Positions 8,081 to 14,561 of a stretch of DNA of 14,837 bases are shown in pieces (within the stretch, counting starts at the first letter, position 1; every line of letters starts with the position of its first letter). Below the pieces are notes generated by a model that saw only the letters and a program-made list of their open reading frames with translations, did no database searches and was not told where the DNA came from. The translations under genes were made by a program, and so were the position numbers. The DNA comes from CAZALT01 sp964485515 (GTDB lineage Bacteria; Actinomycetota; Acidimicrobiia; Acidimicrobiales; Acidimicrobilacustridaceae), in NCBI GenBank assembly GCA_964485515.1, contig CAZALT010000086.1, positions 1 to 14,837 on the forward strand, given 5' to 3'.

Positions 8081-8677
8081 TCAGGCGCCGTCGCCGGCGA
8101 GCCAGACCGGCACGGCGAGATCGTCGGGCACGTCGACATCCCACCCGAGGCGGGGCTCGCGCTCGATGCGCAACGCGAGGCCGAGTCGCTCGGCCTCGGT
8201 GCAGTGGGCCCGGAACGATCCGGGTCCATAGGCGAAGGTGAACCCGGCATCGGAGGGGACCGCAGCCACGTTCGTCCCGTCGTCACGACGGTCGGGCACC
8301 AACGTGACGCCGTCGAACTCGGTGGTCCACGCCAGGTCGAGCGCGTGAGGCAGGTCGGCGTGGGCCACCACCACCCGGCTGAACCCGGCATCGGCCAGCG
8401 CGGCGACGCCGTCGGTGACCGCGCCGTTCAGACCGAGCCCGGGGCGCCAGATGACCTCGGCGCCGACCTCGCGGGCCCACCGCTCGACCTCGTGGTCGTC
8501 GCACACCACGAACACCGGCAGCGGGCGGGCGGCGCGCACCACCACGGTGGCCATGTCGCGGGCGAGGCGCGCCCGGTCGGCAGGCTCCAGTGCCGGAGCC
8601 AGGCGGGCCTTGGCATCGTGGAACGCCTTCACCGGAACCAGCACGGCGGAACCCCGGGGGTCGGCGGCGGGCGGCAT
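8081..8677 (-). CDS. cofC: 2-phospho-L-lactate / phosphoenolpyruvate guanylyltransferase (F420 biosynthesis)
   Basis: This 198-residue CofC/FbiD nucleotidyltransferase activates phospholactate or PEP with GTP in the pathway to coenzyme F420. Visible family motifs are VLVPVKAFHDAKARL (12-26, nucleotide loop with K17 and K23), GLNGAVTDGVA (82-92), VVVAHADLP (102-110), LVPDRRDDGTNVAAVP (126-141), GPGSFRAHCTEAERLG (151-166) and DVDVPDDL (180-187). The ATG at 8677 was chosen because VLVPVK follows closely, and a TAGGGT box sits 7 nt before it. The reading frame stays open upstream, but it crosses the divergent promoter region and gpsA. The gene is divergent from gpsA, echoing the M. tuberculosis neighbourhood of Rv2983 (fbiD/cofC) and gpdA2. 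Other F420 genes (fbiA, fbiB, fbiC) are not in the window. Confidence 0.93.
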   Translation of the reverse strand: MPPAADPRGSAVLVPVKAFHDAKARLAPALEPADRARLARDMATVVVRAARPLPVFVVCDDHEVERWAREVGAEVIWRPGLGLNGAVTDGVAALADAGFSRVVVAHADLPHALDLAWTTEFDGVTLVPDRRDDGTNVAAVPSDAGFTFAYGPGSFRAHCTEAERLGLALRIEREPRLGWDVDVPDDLAVPVWLAGDGA

Positions 8678-8684
8678 CGGGGGA

Positions 8685-8690
8685 ACCCTA
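8685..8690 (-). promoter_or_regulatory. -10 box of cofC, leaderless arrangement
   Basis: On the minus strand TAGGGT is followed by exactly 7 nt and then the cofC ATG. A TANNNT -10 element at this distance puts transcription start at or next to the A of ATG, so a leaderless mRNA is predicted. No clear -35 box or Shine-Dalgarno sequence is seen. The same arrangement precedes gpsA and the GYD gene. Confidence 0.55.
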
Positions 8691-8818
8691 CTGCTGGCCC
8701 ACCCCGATGAGACATGTGGAGGCTGAGCGCACCGTCGCGCCGCCCGACCCGCCGAGCCCACCCACGTACGCGGCCGAAGGTCACCCAACGGGCCGAGGGC
8801 CGTCCCGTGGCGTCCAAG

Positions 8819-8824
8819 TAGGGT
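8819..8824 (+). promoter_or_regulatory. -10 box of gpsA, leaderless arrangement
   Basis: TAGGGT, inside AGTAGGGT, is followed by 7 nt and the gpsA ATG at 8832. The extended AGTAGGGT is identical to the one before cofC on the other strand. No Shine-Dalgarno sequence is seen between it and the start codon, which supports leaderless transcription. Confidence 0.55.
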
Positions 8825-8831
8825 CTGTGCC

Positions 8832-9839
8832 ATGCAGATCCGCGCGGCTGTCGTTGGTGCGGGGTCCTGGGGAACCACCGTCGCGAACCTCCTCGCCCAC
8901 AACGTTCCGACCGTCCTGTGGGCACGCGATGCCGATGTCGCGGCCGGCATCGAAGGCGAGCACCGCAACACCCGCTACCTGCCCGACCACGACCTGCTGC
9001 CCGCCCTGCGGGCCACCACCGACCTGGCCGAAGCGGTCGAACACGCCGACGTCGTGGTCATGGGCGTCCCCTCGCACGGCTTCCGCGCCACCCTCGAGAA
9101 GGTCCAGCCGTCGGTGCGGGCCTGGGTCCCGGTCATCAGCTTGGCCAAGGGCCTCGAGCAGAGCAGCCAGAAGCGCATGACCGAGATCGTCAACGAGGTG
9201 CTGCCCGGTCACCCCTATGGCGTGCTCACCGGGCCGAACCTCGCCAACGAGATCCTGGCCGGCAGCGGTGCGGCCACCGTGCTCGCCATGAGCGACCGCA
9301 CGATCGCCGACCAGCTCCGGTCCGCCTTCGTCACCGACTCGTTGAGGGTGTACACGAACGCCGACGTGATCGGCTGCGAGATCGCCGGTGCGCTGAAGAA
9401 CGTCATGGCCATAGCGTCGGGCATGGCCGATGGCCTCGGAACCGGCGACAACACCCGCGCCGCGGTTATCACCCGAGGTCTTGCCGAGCTGAGCCGCCTC
9501 GGCACCGCGATGGGCGGCGAACCGCTCACCTTCTCGGGGCTCGCCGGCCTGGGTGACCTTCTCGCCACGTGCATCAGCCCCCAGAGCCGCAACCGCCACG
9601 TGGGCGAGCAACTGGGACGGGGACGGACCATCGAGGAGATCGTCGCCGAGATGTCGATGGTGGCCGAAGGGGTGAAGTCGGCGCCGGTGGTGCTCGACCT
9701 CGCCGAGCGCTATGACGTCGACATGCCCATCGCTCAGCATGTCTACAAGGTGCTCTACGAAGGCCTCCCCGCCGCCGACGCCTACCACGGCCTGCTCACC
9801 CGTCCGCAGACCTCGGAGACCCGCGGGTTGCCCCGATGA
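8832..9839 (+). CDS. gpsA: NAD(P)+-dependent glycerol-3-phosphate dehydrogenase
   Basis: This 335-residue cytoplasmic enzyme reduces dihydroxyacetone phosphate to sn-glycerol 3-phosphate, the backbone for phospholipids. The N-terminal Rossmann domain starts with VVGAGSWGTTVA (7-18). Further motifs are ISLAKG (102-107, with the substrate-site lysine), LTGPNLANEI (132-141), GALKNVMAIASGMADGLG (186-203, catalytic K189), GDNTRAAVITRGLAE (205-219), TFSGLAGLGDLLATC (233-247) and SRNRHVG (252-258). Length and motif order are those of a complete GpsA. It starts at an ATG preceded by a leaderless-type -10 box. Its TGA overlaps the ATG of a 36-codon ORF (ATGA), and three further same-strand genes follow closely. 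Confidence 0.97.
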   Translation: MQIRAAVVGAGSWGTTVANLLAHNVPTVLWARDADVAAGIEGEHRNTRYLPDHDLLPALRATTDLAEAVEHADVVVMGVPSHGFRATLEKVQPSVRAWVPVISLAKGLEQSSQKRMTEIVNEVLPGHPYGVLTGPNLANEILAGSGAATVLAMSDRTIADQLRSAFVTDSLRVYTNADVIGCEIAGALKNVMAIASGMADGLGTGDNTRAAVITRGLAELSRLGTAMGGEPLTFSGLAGLGDLLATCISPQSRNRHVGEQLGRGRTIEEIVAEMSMVAEGVKSAPVVLDLAERYDVDMPIAQHVYKVLYEGLPAADAYHGLLTRPQTSETRGLPR

Positions 9840-9946
9840 GCACGCGGATCGCCTCTCTGATCGCGTCGCGGATCGCCTCGCTGACCTCGTCGCCGGTCGC
9901 GGAACGCGCACCTGCCGGCGTCGCCGTCCCGGGTCTGGGTCGGTGA
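9836..9946 (+). CDS. Short coupled ORF between gpsA and the next gene (36 aa)
   Basis: This is a 36-codon ORF whose ATG overlaps the gpsA stop (ATGA) and whose TGA overlaps the GTG of the following gene (GTGA). Both junctions are the classical four-base overlaps of translational coupling. The peptide begins MSTRIASLIASRIASL and continues into a Ser/Pro/Ala/Gly-rich tail. Its N-terminal half is encoded by a 24-bp tandem repeat and could form an amphipathic helix. I recognise no family. It may be a real small protein, a coupling leader that carries ribosomes from gpsA to the next gene, or chance. Confidence 0.35.
   Translation: MSTRIASLIASRIASLTSSPVAERAPAGVAVPGLGR
9845..9892 (+). repeat. Two-copy 24-bp tandem repeat
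   Basis: Units 9845-9868 and 9869-9892 both start CGGATCGCCT and end GTCG, with 21 of 24 bases identical. They fill most of the space between gpsA and the next gene. The unit is a multiple of three and keeps the frame of the 36-codon ORF open (RIASLIAS / RIASLTSS). Confidence 0.8.
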
Positions 9947-12084
9947 TCCGGCCGGATTGGCTCGGTCCCTACTGGTTCGAGCGCCAGACCGACCCCGACA
10001 GCGCGGAGTTCGTCCCCGGAGGCGGCGACCGCAACATCACCCATCGGTCGTGGACGTCGATCGGCACCCTGAGCTCGCCGGCGCGCGGCGTCGTCGATGC
10101 CCGCGGACTGGTGAGCTCTGGTGGCAGCTGGTCGCTCGACTGGTGGATCGGTGCGGAGGACCGCTGGCACGTGCCGAGCCGCGAGACGGCGGTCCGCCAG
10201 CGTCTGGTGGACGGCGCGCCGGTGATCGAGACCTCGATGCGCGTCCCGGGCGGAGACATCGCCCACCGTGCCTTCGCGGCGCGTGCCGGCGGCGTCGACG
10301 TGATCGTGGTGGAGGTCGAGAACCGCACGCCCGTGCCGGTCGCCCTCGCCCTGGCCGTGCGCCCGGTCCACCCGGCGCGACCGGGCCGCATCGGCGCGAT
10401 CGCCCACGACGGCACCCGGGTCGACGTCGACGGCCGTCAGGCGTTGGTCTTCGCCAAGACGCCGGCCCGAGCCACGCTGGCCGACGGGGAGGCGGGTGAC
10501 TCCGCGCACACGGTGTTCGACGGCCTCGCCGAGGTCTCGACCGCGCAGTCGGTGGCGTGCCCGCGTGGCCTCGCCTCCGGCGGGTTCGTCTTCCCCCTCG
10601 CCCACTCCGCCACGGTCCAGGTCGTGCTCCCGCTCGACGCGGGTCCGCCGGGGGCAGGGCAGGGCCTTGACGGGTTCCCGGCCGACGTACCGCCGGTGAA
10701 CGCCGTCGTGCGGGGGTGGGCGGTGCAGGCCGACCGGGCCATCCGCGTGTCGATCCCCGAGGATCACCTCCAAGAGGTGTTCGACGCCAGCCGGAGGTTC
10801 CTGCTCCAACAGGTCGACGGCGACCAGATCATCGCTCCGTTCGCGCCCGAGGCCACGTCGTGGGTCGACACCGCCCGGATCCTCACGGCGCTGGATCACC
10901 TCGGTTACCACGACGAGGTCGCCACCGTCCTGCGCTCGATCCCCGAGGTCCAGACGCTGCGCGGCGCCATCTCGGACCCGACCGGCGACGACGTCGCGGC
11001 CACCGGAGCGGCGCTGCACAGCATCGCCACCCATGTGCGTCTCAGCGGAGACGTCGCGCTGGCCACCGAGCTCATCGGGCCGATCGCCAAGGCCTCGCAC
11101 TGGGTGGCCAAGCGCCAAGAGCGCGACGACCGCAAGGGCTCGGCCACCGGTGCGGATCTGGCGTGGGCCGTCCGGGGCTTGCGCGACACCGCCGATGTCG
11201 CCGTCTCCATCGACCAACCGGGTGTGGCCGCCGATGCCGCCGCTCGTGCCGCGTCGTTCGAGTCGATGCTGGGCTCGGTGCGCGACGTGTCCGACCGGAT
11301 CCTGGCCGCCGAGCTCGGGGTGATCGACCCCGCGGGCCACGCCGCGAGCGCGGCCGTCGAGGTCCTGCGCGAGCGGGCCACGCTCGGCGCGGCGGTCATC
11401 GATCTCCGGGGCTCGCACGGGCTCAGCCCCGCGGCGACGCTCGCGCTCGCCACCGTGGAGCTGCGGCGAGGAGATCGCGAGGCGCTCGCTCGCCTCACCT
11501 GGTTGCTCGAGGTGGGATCGCCCACCTGGACGTGGCCCGAGGTGGTCCATCCCCGCACGCTTGCCGGCTCGCACGGCGACGGGCACCACGGCCCCACCCT
11601 GGCGGCGTTCTGCACGTTCGTCCGTCGACTCGTCGTGGACGAGACCGCCCACGGCCTGGCCTTGTGCTCACTCGTGCCGGACTCGTGGTTGGGTCAGCCC
11701 ATCGAGGTGCGCGATGCACCGACGGTGTTCGGGCGACTCGGGTTCGCGATCCGCTGGCACGGCGACCGCCCGGCCCTGTTGTGGGAGCTCGAACCGACTG
11801 ACGCGGCAGGTGGCCGCGCCGGGCCGGTGCTCATCACCGTGCCCGGGCTCGATCCGGTGTGGAGCAGCACCGAGCTCAGCGGTGAGGCGCTCCTCGGTCC
11901 GGTCCTGCCGAAGGATGGGACACCCCAGGGGGAGGGCGGCCCGGTGGGCCACGACGAGCCGGACATCGTGACCACCGAAGCCGATGGGACCATCTCGATC
12001 GGAGAATCGCCGGTTTTCATCGATCCGACCCGACGAACACGCCCCGAAGGCCCGCAAGGTGGGGCATCATCGTCGTTCGGGTGA
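9943..12084 (+). CDS. Uncharacterised protein, six-hairpin-glycosidase-like
   Basis: This protein of about 713 residues has no family I can name firmly. Residues 1-250 look like a beta-sandwich (DWLGPYWFERQTDPDS near the start, then many short V/A-rich strands). From about 265 to 600 the sequence is helical with a rhythm typical of (alpha/alpha)6 barrels: ASRRFLLQQ, APEATSWVDTARILTALDHL (about 301-320), then WTWPEVVHP (529-537), GSHGDGHHG (542-550) and LVPDSWLGQPIEV. A beta-sandwich followed by an (alpha/alpha)6 barrel is the layout of GH15/GH63-like glycosidases. Acidic residues E303, D309 and E533 are present, but I cannot assign catalytic roles. No signal peptide is seen, so a cytoplasmic location is likely. 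The GTG at 9943 is the first start before recognisable protein sequence; upstream codons overlap gpsA in another frame. The TGA overlaps the GTG of the cyclase gene (GTGA), so the two are probably coupled. Confidence 0.7.
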   Translation: MIRPDWLGPYWFERQTDPDSAEFVPGGGDRNITHRSWTSIGTLSSPARGVVDARGLVSSGGSWSLDWWIGAEDRWHVPSRETAVRQRLVDGAPVIETSMRVPGGDIAHRAFAARAGGVDVIVVEVENRTPVPVALALAVRPVHPARPGRIGAIAHDGTRVDVDGRQALVFAKTPARATLADGEAGDSAHTVFDGLAEVSTAQSVACPRGLASGGFVFPLAHSATVQVVLPLDAGPPGAGQGLDGFPADVPPVNAVVRGWAVQADRAIRVSIPEDHLQEVFDASRRFLLQQVDGDQIIAPFAPEATSWVDTARILTALDHLGYHDEVATVLRSIPEVQTLRGAISDPTGDDVAATGAALHSIATHVRLSGDVALATELIGPIAKASHWVAKRQERDDRKGSATGADLAWAVRGLRDTADVAVSIDQPGVAADAAARAASFESMLGSVRDVSDRILAAELGVIDPAGHAASAAVEVLRERATLGAAVIDLRGSHGLSPAATLALATVELRRGDREALARLTWLLEVGSPTWTWPEVVHPRTLAGSHGDGHHGPTLAAFCTFVRRLVVDETAHGLALCSLVPDSWLGQPIEVRDAPTVFGRLGFAIRWHGDRPALLWELEPTDAAGGRAGPVLITVPGLDPVWSSTELSGEALLGPVLPKDGTPQGEGGPVGHDEPDIVTTEADGTISIGESPVFIDPTRRTRPEGPQGGASSSFG

Positions 12085-13950
12085 CGAACGACGATCAGGT
12101 GGTCTCGGTGCAGGAACCAGGAGAGGGTGGCAGTCCCTTGGATCCCACGACGCCTGGACCTGACACGCCCGNNNNNNNNNNNNNNNNNNNNNNNNNNNNN
12201 NNNNNNNNNNNNNNNNNNNNNNNNNNNNNNNNNNNNNNNNNNNNNNNNNNNNNNNNNNNNNNNNNNNNNNNCTGACACGCCCGGACCTGACACGGGCACC
12301 TTCGACCTGTCGGCGATCCTGGCCGACCTCGGTGTCGACCAGGCTGAGATCGCACGCGCCGCGGCCGACAACACGCTGCCGCTGCTCGCCATCGACCGGA
12401 TCTCGGCGCTCGACGTGGCCACCCGCGACCTCAACGATGTCGCCGAGCTCTCCAAGGTCGACCCCAACCTCGTGCGCCAGTACTGGCGCGCCCTGGGTTT
12501 CCCCGATCCGCGTCCCGGCGAGAAGGTCTTCGGCGAGTCCGACCTCGAGCTCCTCCAGCTCACCTTCTCCACCATCGCCAACGACTCGCTCGAACGCGAG
12601 GTGGCGTTGCAGCTCTCGCGGGTCATCGGCAGCGCGATGGACCGGGTCGCCACGGCGCTGATCGACGCGATCACCGCGCAGATGGGTGTCGACGAGGTCT
12701 CCCGCGTCATGCAGGCCGGTGGCGAGGAGACCGCCGAGCTGCTGTCGATCATCCCGAGGGTCATGGAGTTCGTCTGGCGCCGCCAGCTCGGGATGGCCGC
12801 TCGCCGTCGCATGGCGCGGGTCACCAACGAGGCATCGAGCCCCGGCATGATCGTCGGCTTCGCCGACATGGTCGGGTTCACCGCCCGCACCCAGATACTC
12901 GACGAGCACCAGCTCGCCGAAGTCGTCGGCCGCTTCGAGTACTCCGCGTTCGAGGTCGTGGCGAACCGCGGTGGACGGGTCGTGAAGATGATCGGCGACG
13001 AGGTCATGTTCATCCATGAAGACCTGCGCGCCGGAGCCGAGATCGCCCTCGATCTGGCCGAGCGCTTCCGTGACGACCCGAAGCTCTCCGACCTGCGCGT
13101 GGGACTGGCCAGCGGATCGGTGCTCGAACGAGACGGCGACGTGTACGGCCACGTCGTCAACGTCGCGAGCCGCATCGTGGCGGTGGCCTATCCCGGTGCG
13201 GTGGTCGTGTCGAACGAGACGCACGAGGCCTTGGCGGACGACGACGAGTTCCACTTCCGCTCCCTGCGCTCGCACTACCTCAAGGACGTGGGCAAGGTTC
13301 CGTTGTGGTCGCTGCGCCGAGCGGTCGACAACTCGGGGCCTTCGCTCAGCGGCGTTCGCTCGCGTCGTTCCGAGCGCGAGTTCCTGCGCGAGCGCCTCCT
13401 CGAGCTCGACCTGCTCGACTCGGGCATCGTCGACGAGCTCCCCATCGAGGTGCGCGAGGAGCTCCTGGGGGGAGATCTCGCCACCGATCCCAGCACGGGG
13501 CAGTACGAGGCCATCACCGAAGCGGTGCTCTCGGCCGACATCGAGCCCACCACCCAGATCGAGCTCTTGGCCGACCTCGAAGCCGACCGCCGCCTCCGAT
13601 CGCTCGAGGCCGAAGCGCAGGCCAAGGCCTCGGAGGCCGACGTCGAGGCCGAGCGTCGCCTCGACGAGATCGATCGTGAGGTGCGCCGCAAGGTCCACGA
13701 GATCGAGCTCGACGCACGTCAGCGCATCGACACGCTCCTCCTGGGGGCCGAAGAGGCGTCTCGCAAGGCGAACGAGACGGCGTCGCAGAAGGTCCGCAAG
13801 GTGGCCGAGGAGGCCGAACGCAAGGCCGAGAAGGCCACCAAGGAAGCCAAGGCCGAGGCCGAGCGCCGCACCAACCGGCGACGGCGAGGCGAGGACGGCG
13901 GGAAGGGCGAAGGCCGCCGTCGGGGCGACTCCACCTGGTGGCACGGGTAA
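12081..13950 (+). CDS. Class III adenylate/guanylate cyclase with regulatory N-terminus and C-terminal coiled coil (interrupted by assembly gap)
   Basis: This is a class III nucleotide cyclase making cAMP (or cGMP) from the triphosphate. The GTG at 12081 overlaps the preceding stop (GTGA). About 30 N-terminal residues run into TPGPD repeats and a 100-N gap. After the gap comes a regulatory domain resembling that of M. tuberculosis Rv1264 (VRQYWRALGFPDP, KVFGESDLELL), then the catalytic domain. All six expected catalytic positions are present: metal Asp in GFADMVGFT (codon 12865) and in KMIGDEVMF (12997), specificity Lys (12985) and Asp (13138), and transition-state Asn (13159) and Arg (13171) in DVYGHVVNVASR. 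Lys and Asp as specificity residues favour ATP. Beyond it, about 200 extra residues include a long Glu/Lys/Arg/Ala-rich coiled coil (about 13555-13890) and a basic tail ending STWWHG. No transmembrane segment is seen. With the 100-N spacer taken literally the frame shifts by one, so the coordinates describe one gene split by a placeholder. Confidence 0.88.
12150..12297 (+). repeat. 15-bp tandem repeat encoding TPGPD units, containing the assembly gap
   Basis: On the left, codons 12150-12170 read T-P-G-P-D-T-P. On the right, codons from 12274 read D-T-P-G-P-D-T-G. Both sides carry the element CCTGACACGCCCG and share a 15-nt period, so the gap lies inside a minisatellite that encodes a Pro/Gly/Asp/Thr-rich linker. 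The copy number is unknown. Confidence 0.85.
12172..12271. other. Assembly gap (exactly 100 N)
   Basis: These are one hundred consecutive undetermined bases, the conventional placeholder for a gap of unknown size. The flanking 15-bp repeat predicts a true missing length of 3 + 15k nt. That length is a multiple of three and would rejoin the cyclase frame. Confidence 0.97.
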
Positions 13951-13953
13951 TGT
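13948..13953 (+). promoter_or_regulatory. Possible internal -10 box of the GYD gene
   Basis: TAATGT, whose first three bases are the cyclase stop codon, is followed by 7 nt and the GYD gene ATG at 13961. The spacing equals that of the boxes before cofC and gpsA and would give a leaderless transcript independent of the upstream cluster. Overlap with the stop codon makes a chance match more likely here. Confidence 0.4.
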
Positions 13954-13960
13954 GCCCGCC

Positions 13961-14257
13961 ATGACGACGTTCGTGATGCTGTCGACCCTCGGCCCCGATG
14001 GTGCCGAGACCCTCCAGAACAACCCGTCTCGCATCCGTGAGGTCAACGGCGAGGTCGAGTCGATGGGCGCCCGCGTCGTCTCGCAGTTCGCGCTGCTCGG
14101 TCAGTGGGACTTCATCACCATCATCGAGGCGCCCGACGAGATGGTGATGGCTCGCATCGCCACGACGCTCGCCGCCCGCGGCACGCTCAAGACCCGCACC
14201 ATGACCGCCATCCCCGTCGAGGAGCTCATCACCGCCCTCGGCGACGGGGTGGGCTGA
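13961..14257 (+). CDS. GYD-domain protein
   Basis: This 98-residue protein fits the GYD family along its whole length. It starts MTTFVMLSTLGPDGAETL and has NNPSRIREVNGEVESMGARV (20-39). The family core ALLGQWDFITIIEAPD (44-59) has QWD where many members have GYD or PYD, and TLAARGTLKTRTMTAIPVEE follows (68-87). The fold is a small ferredoxin-like, dimeric alpha/beta barrel type. The family has no settled function. It starts 10 bp after the cyclase stop, so it may be cotranscribed, but a TANNNT box 7 nt before the ATG allows its own leaderless promoter. Next to a cyclase, a ligand-sensing role is conceivable but not shown. Confidence 0.9.
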   Translation: MTTFVMLSTLGPDGAETLQNNPSRIREVNGEVESMGARVVSQFALLGQWDFITIIEAPDEMVMARIATTLAARGTLKTRTMTAIPVEELITALGDGVG

Positions 14258-14299
14258 CCGCCAAGCGCGAGATCAGCACGACCAGACGGTCAGCCCACC
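14248..14299 (+). terminator. 13-bp inverted repeat between convergent genes, candidate bidirectional terminator
   Basis: GGTGGGCTGACCG (14248-14260, covering the GYD stop codon) is exactly complementary to CGGTCAGCCCACC (14287-14299), leaving a 26-nt loop. The stem is GC-rich and lies between two convergent genes, where a terminator is expected. There is no T-tract, so intrinsic termination is not certain. Confidence 0.5.
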
Positions 14300-14336
14300 A
14301 GTTGGTCAGCCCACCCGTCGGTCAGTACCACCAGTT
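14288..14336. repeat. Three-copy 16-bp direct repeat
   Basis: GGTCAGCCCACCAGTT (14288-14303), GGTCAGCCCACCCGTC (14304-14319) and a diverged third copy, GGTCAGTACCACCAGTT (14320-14336), follow each other directly. The third copy carries the stop codon of the minus-strand gene. The first two copies can each pair with the same upstream arm at 14248-14259. Confidence 0.75.
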
Positions 14337-14561
14337 GGCGGACTTGCGCCGTTCGGTGCGGACGTCGTCGGCCGAGAACACCATCGGCAGCGTGCACCCG
14401 TCGGAGGTGCGCAGCAGCCGGTAGCCCGCGTCGGTCGACTCGAGGACCTCGAAGCCCTTCGCCCATCGGCCGTCGAGGCGGTTGCGCACGTCGACGCGCG
14501 TGCCCGGGGGCAGGAGTTCTGGTTGGTCGGTGGGGGGCAAGGTGAGCTCAGCGGTTCGCAT
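14322..14561 (-). CDS. Small conserved-type hypothetical protein
   Basis: This 79-residue protein starts MRTAELTLPPTDQPELLPPG. It has a beta-rich middle (GTRVDVRNRLDGRWAKGFEV, about 20-39, then GYRLLRTSDG) and a basic, aromatic tail (VRTERRKSANWWY). The pattern of short strands around GTRVDVRN and GFEV suggests a small SH3/Tudor-like barrel. I cannot name a family or a function. The ATG at 14561 was chosen because upstream in-frame codons look non-coding and carry no nearby ATG. Shine-Dalgarno support is weak. It converges on the GYD gene across a repeat-rich spacer. Confidence 0.7.
   Translation of the reverse strand: MRTAELTLPPTDQPELLPPGTRVDVRNRLDGRWAKGFEVLESTDAGYRLLRTSDGCTLPMVFSADDVRTERRKSANWWY

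Noticed and set aside
8678..8971. N-terminal extension of cofC up to 8971
   Set aside because: It would run through the divergent promoter region and antisense to the gpsA start. CofC proteins begin close to the VLVPVK motif.
9796..11652. 618-codon minus-strand frame opposite the GH-like gene
   Set aside because: Its composition is dominated by R/G/D/H and it has no motif. The plus-strand frame has start-stop overlaps with neighbours and a protein-like pattern.
12127..12171. ATG at 12127 as the cyclase start
   Set aside because: It is in frame with the cyclase only if the gap is truly 100 nt. The flanking repeat phase and the GTGA overlap at 12081 favour the other frame, and MAVPWIPRRLDLTRP is out of frame with the TPGPD repeat.
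12067..14046. 659-codon minus-strand frame opposite the cyclase
   Set aside because: The plus strand carries an unmistakable class III cyclase, so the antisense frame is a shadow. It also runs through the N gap.
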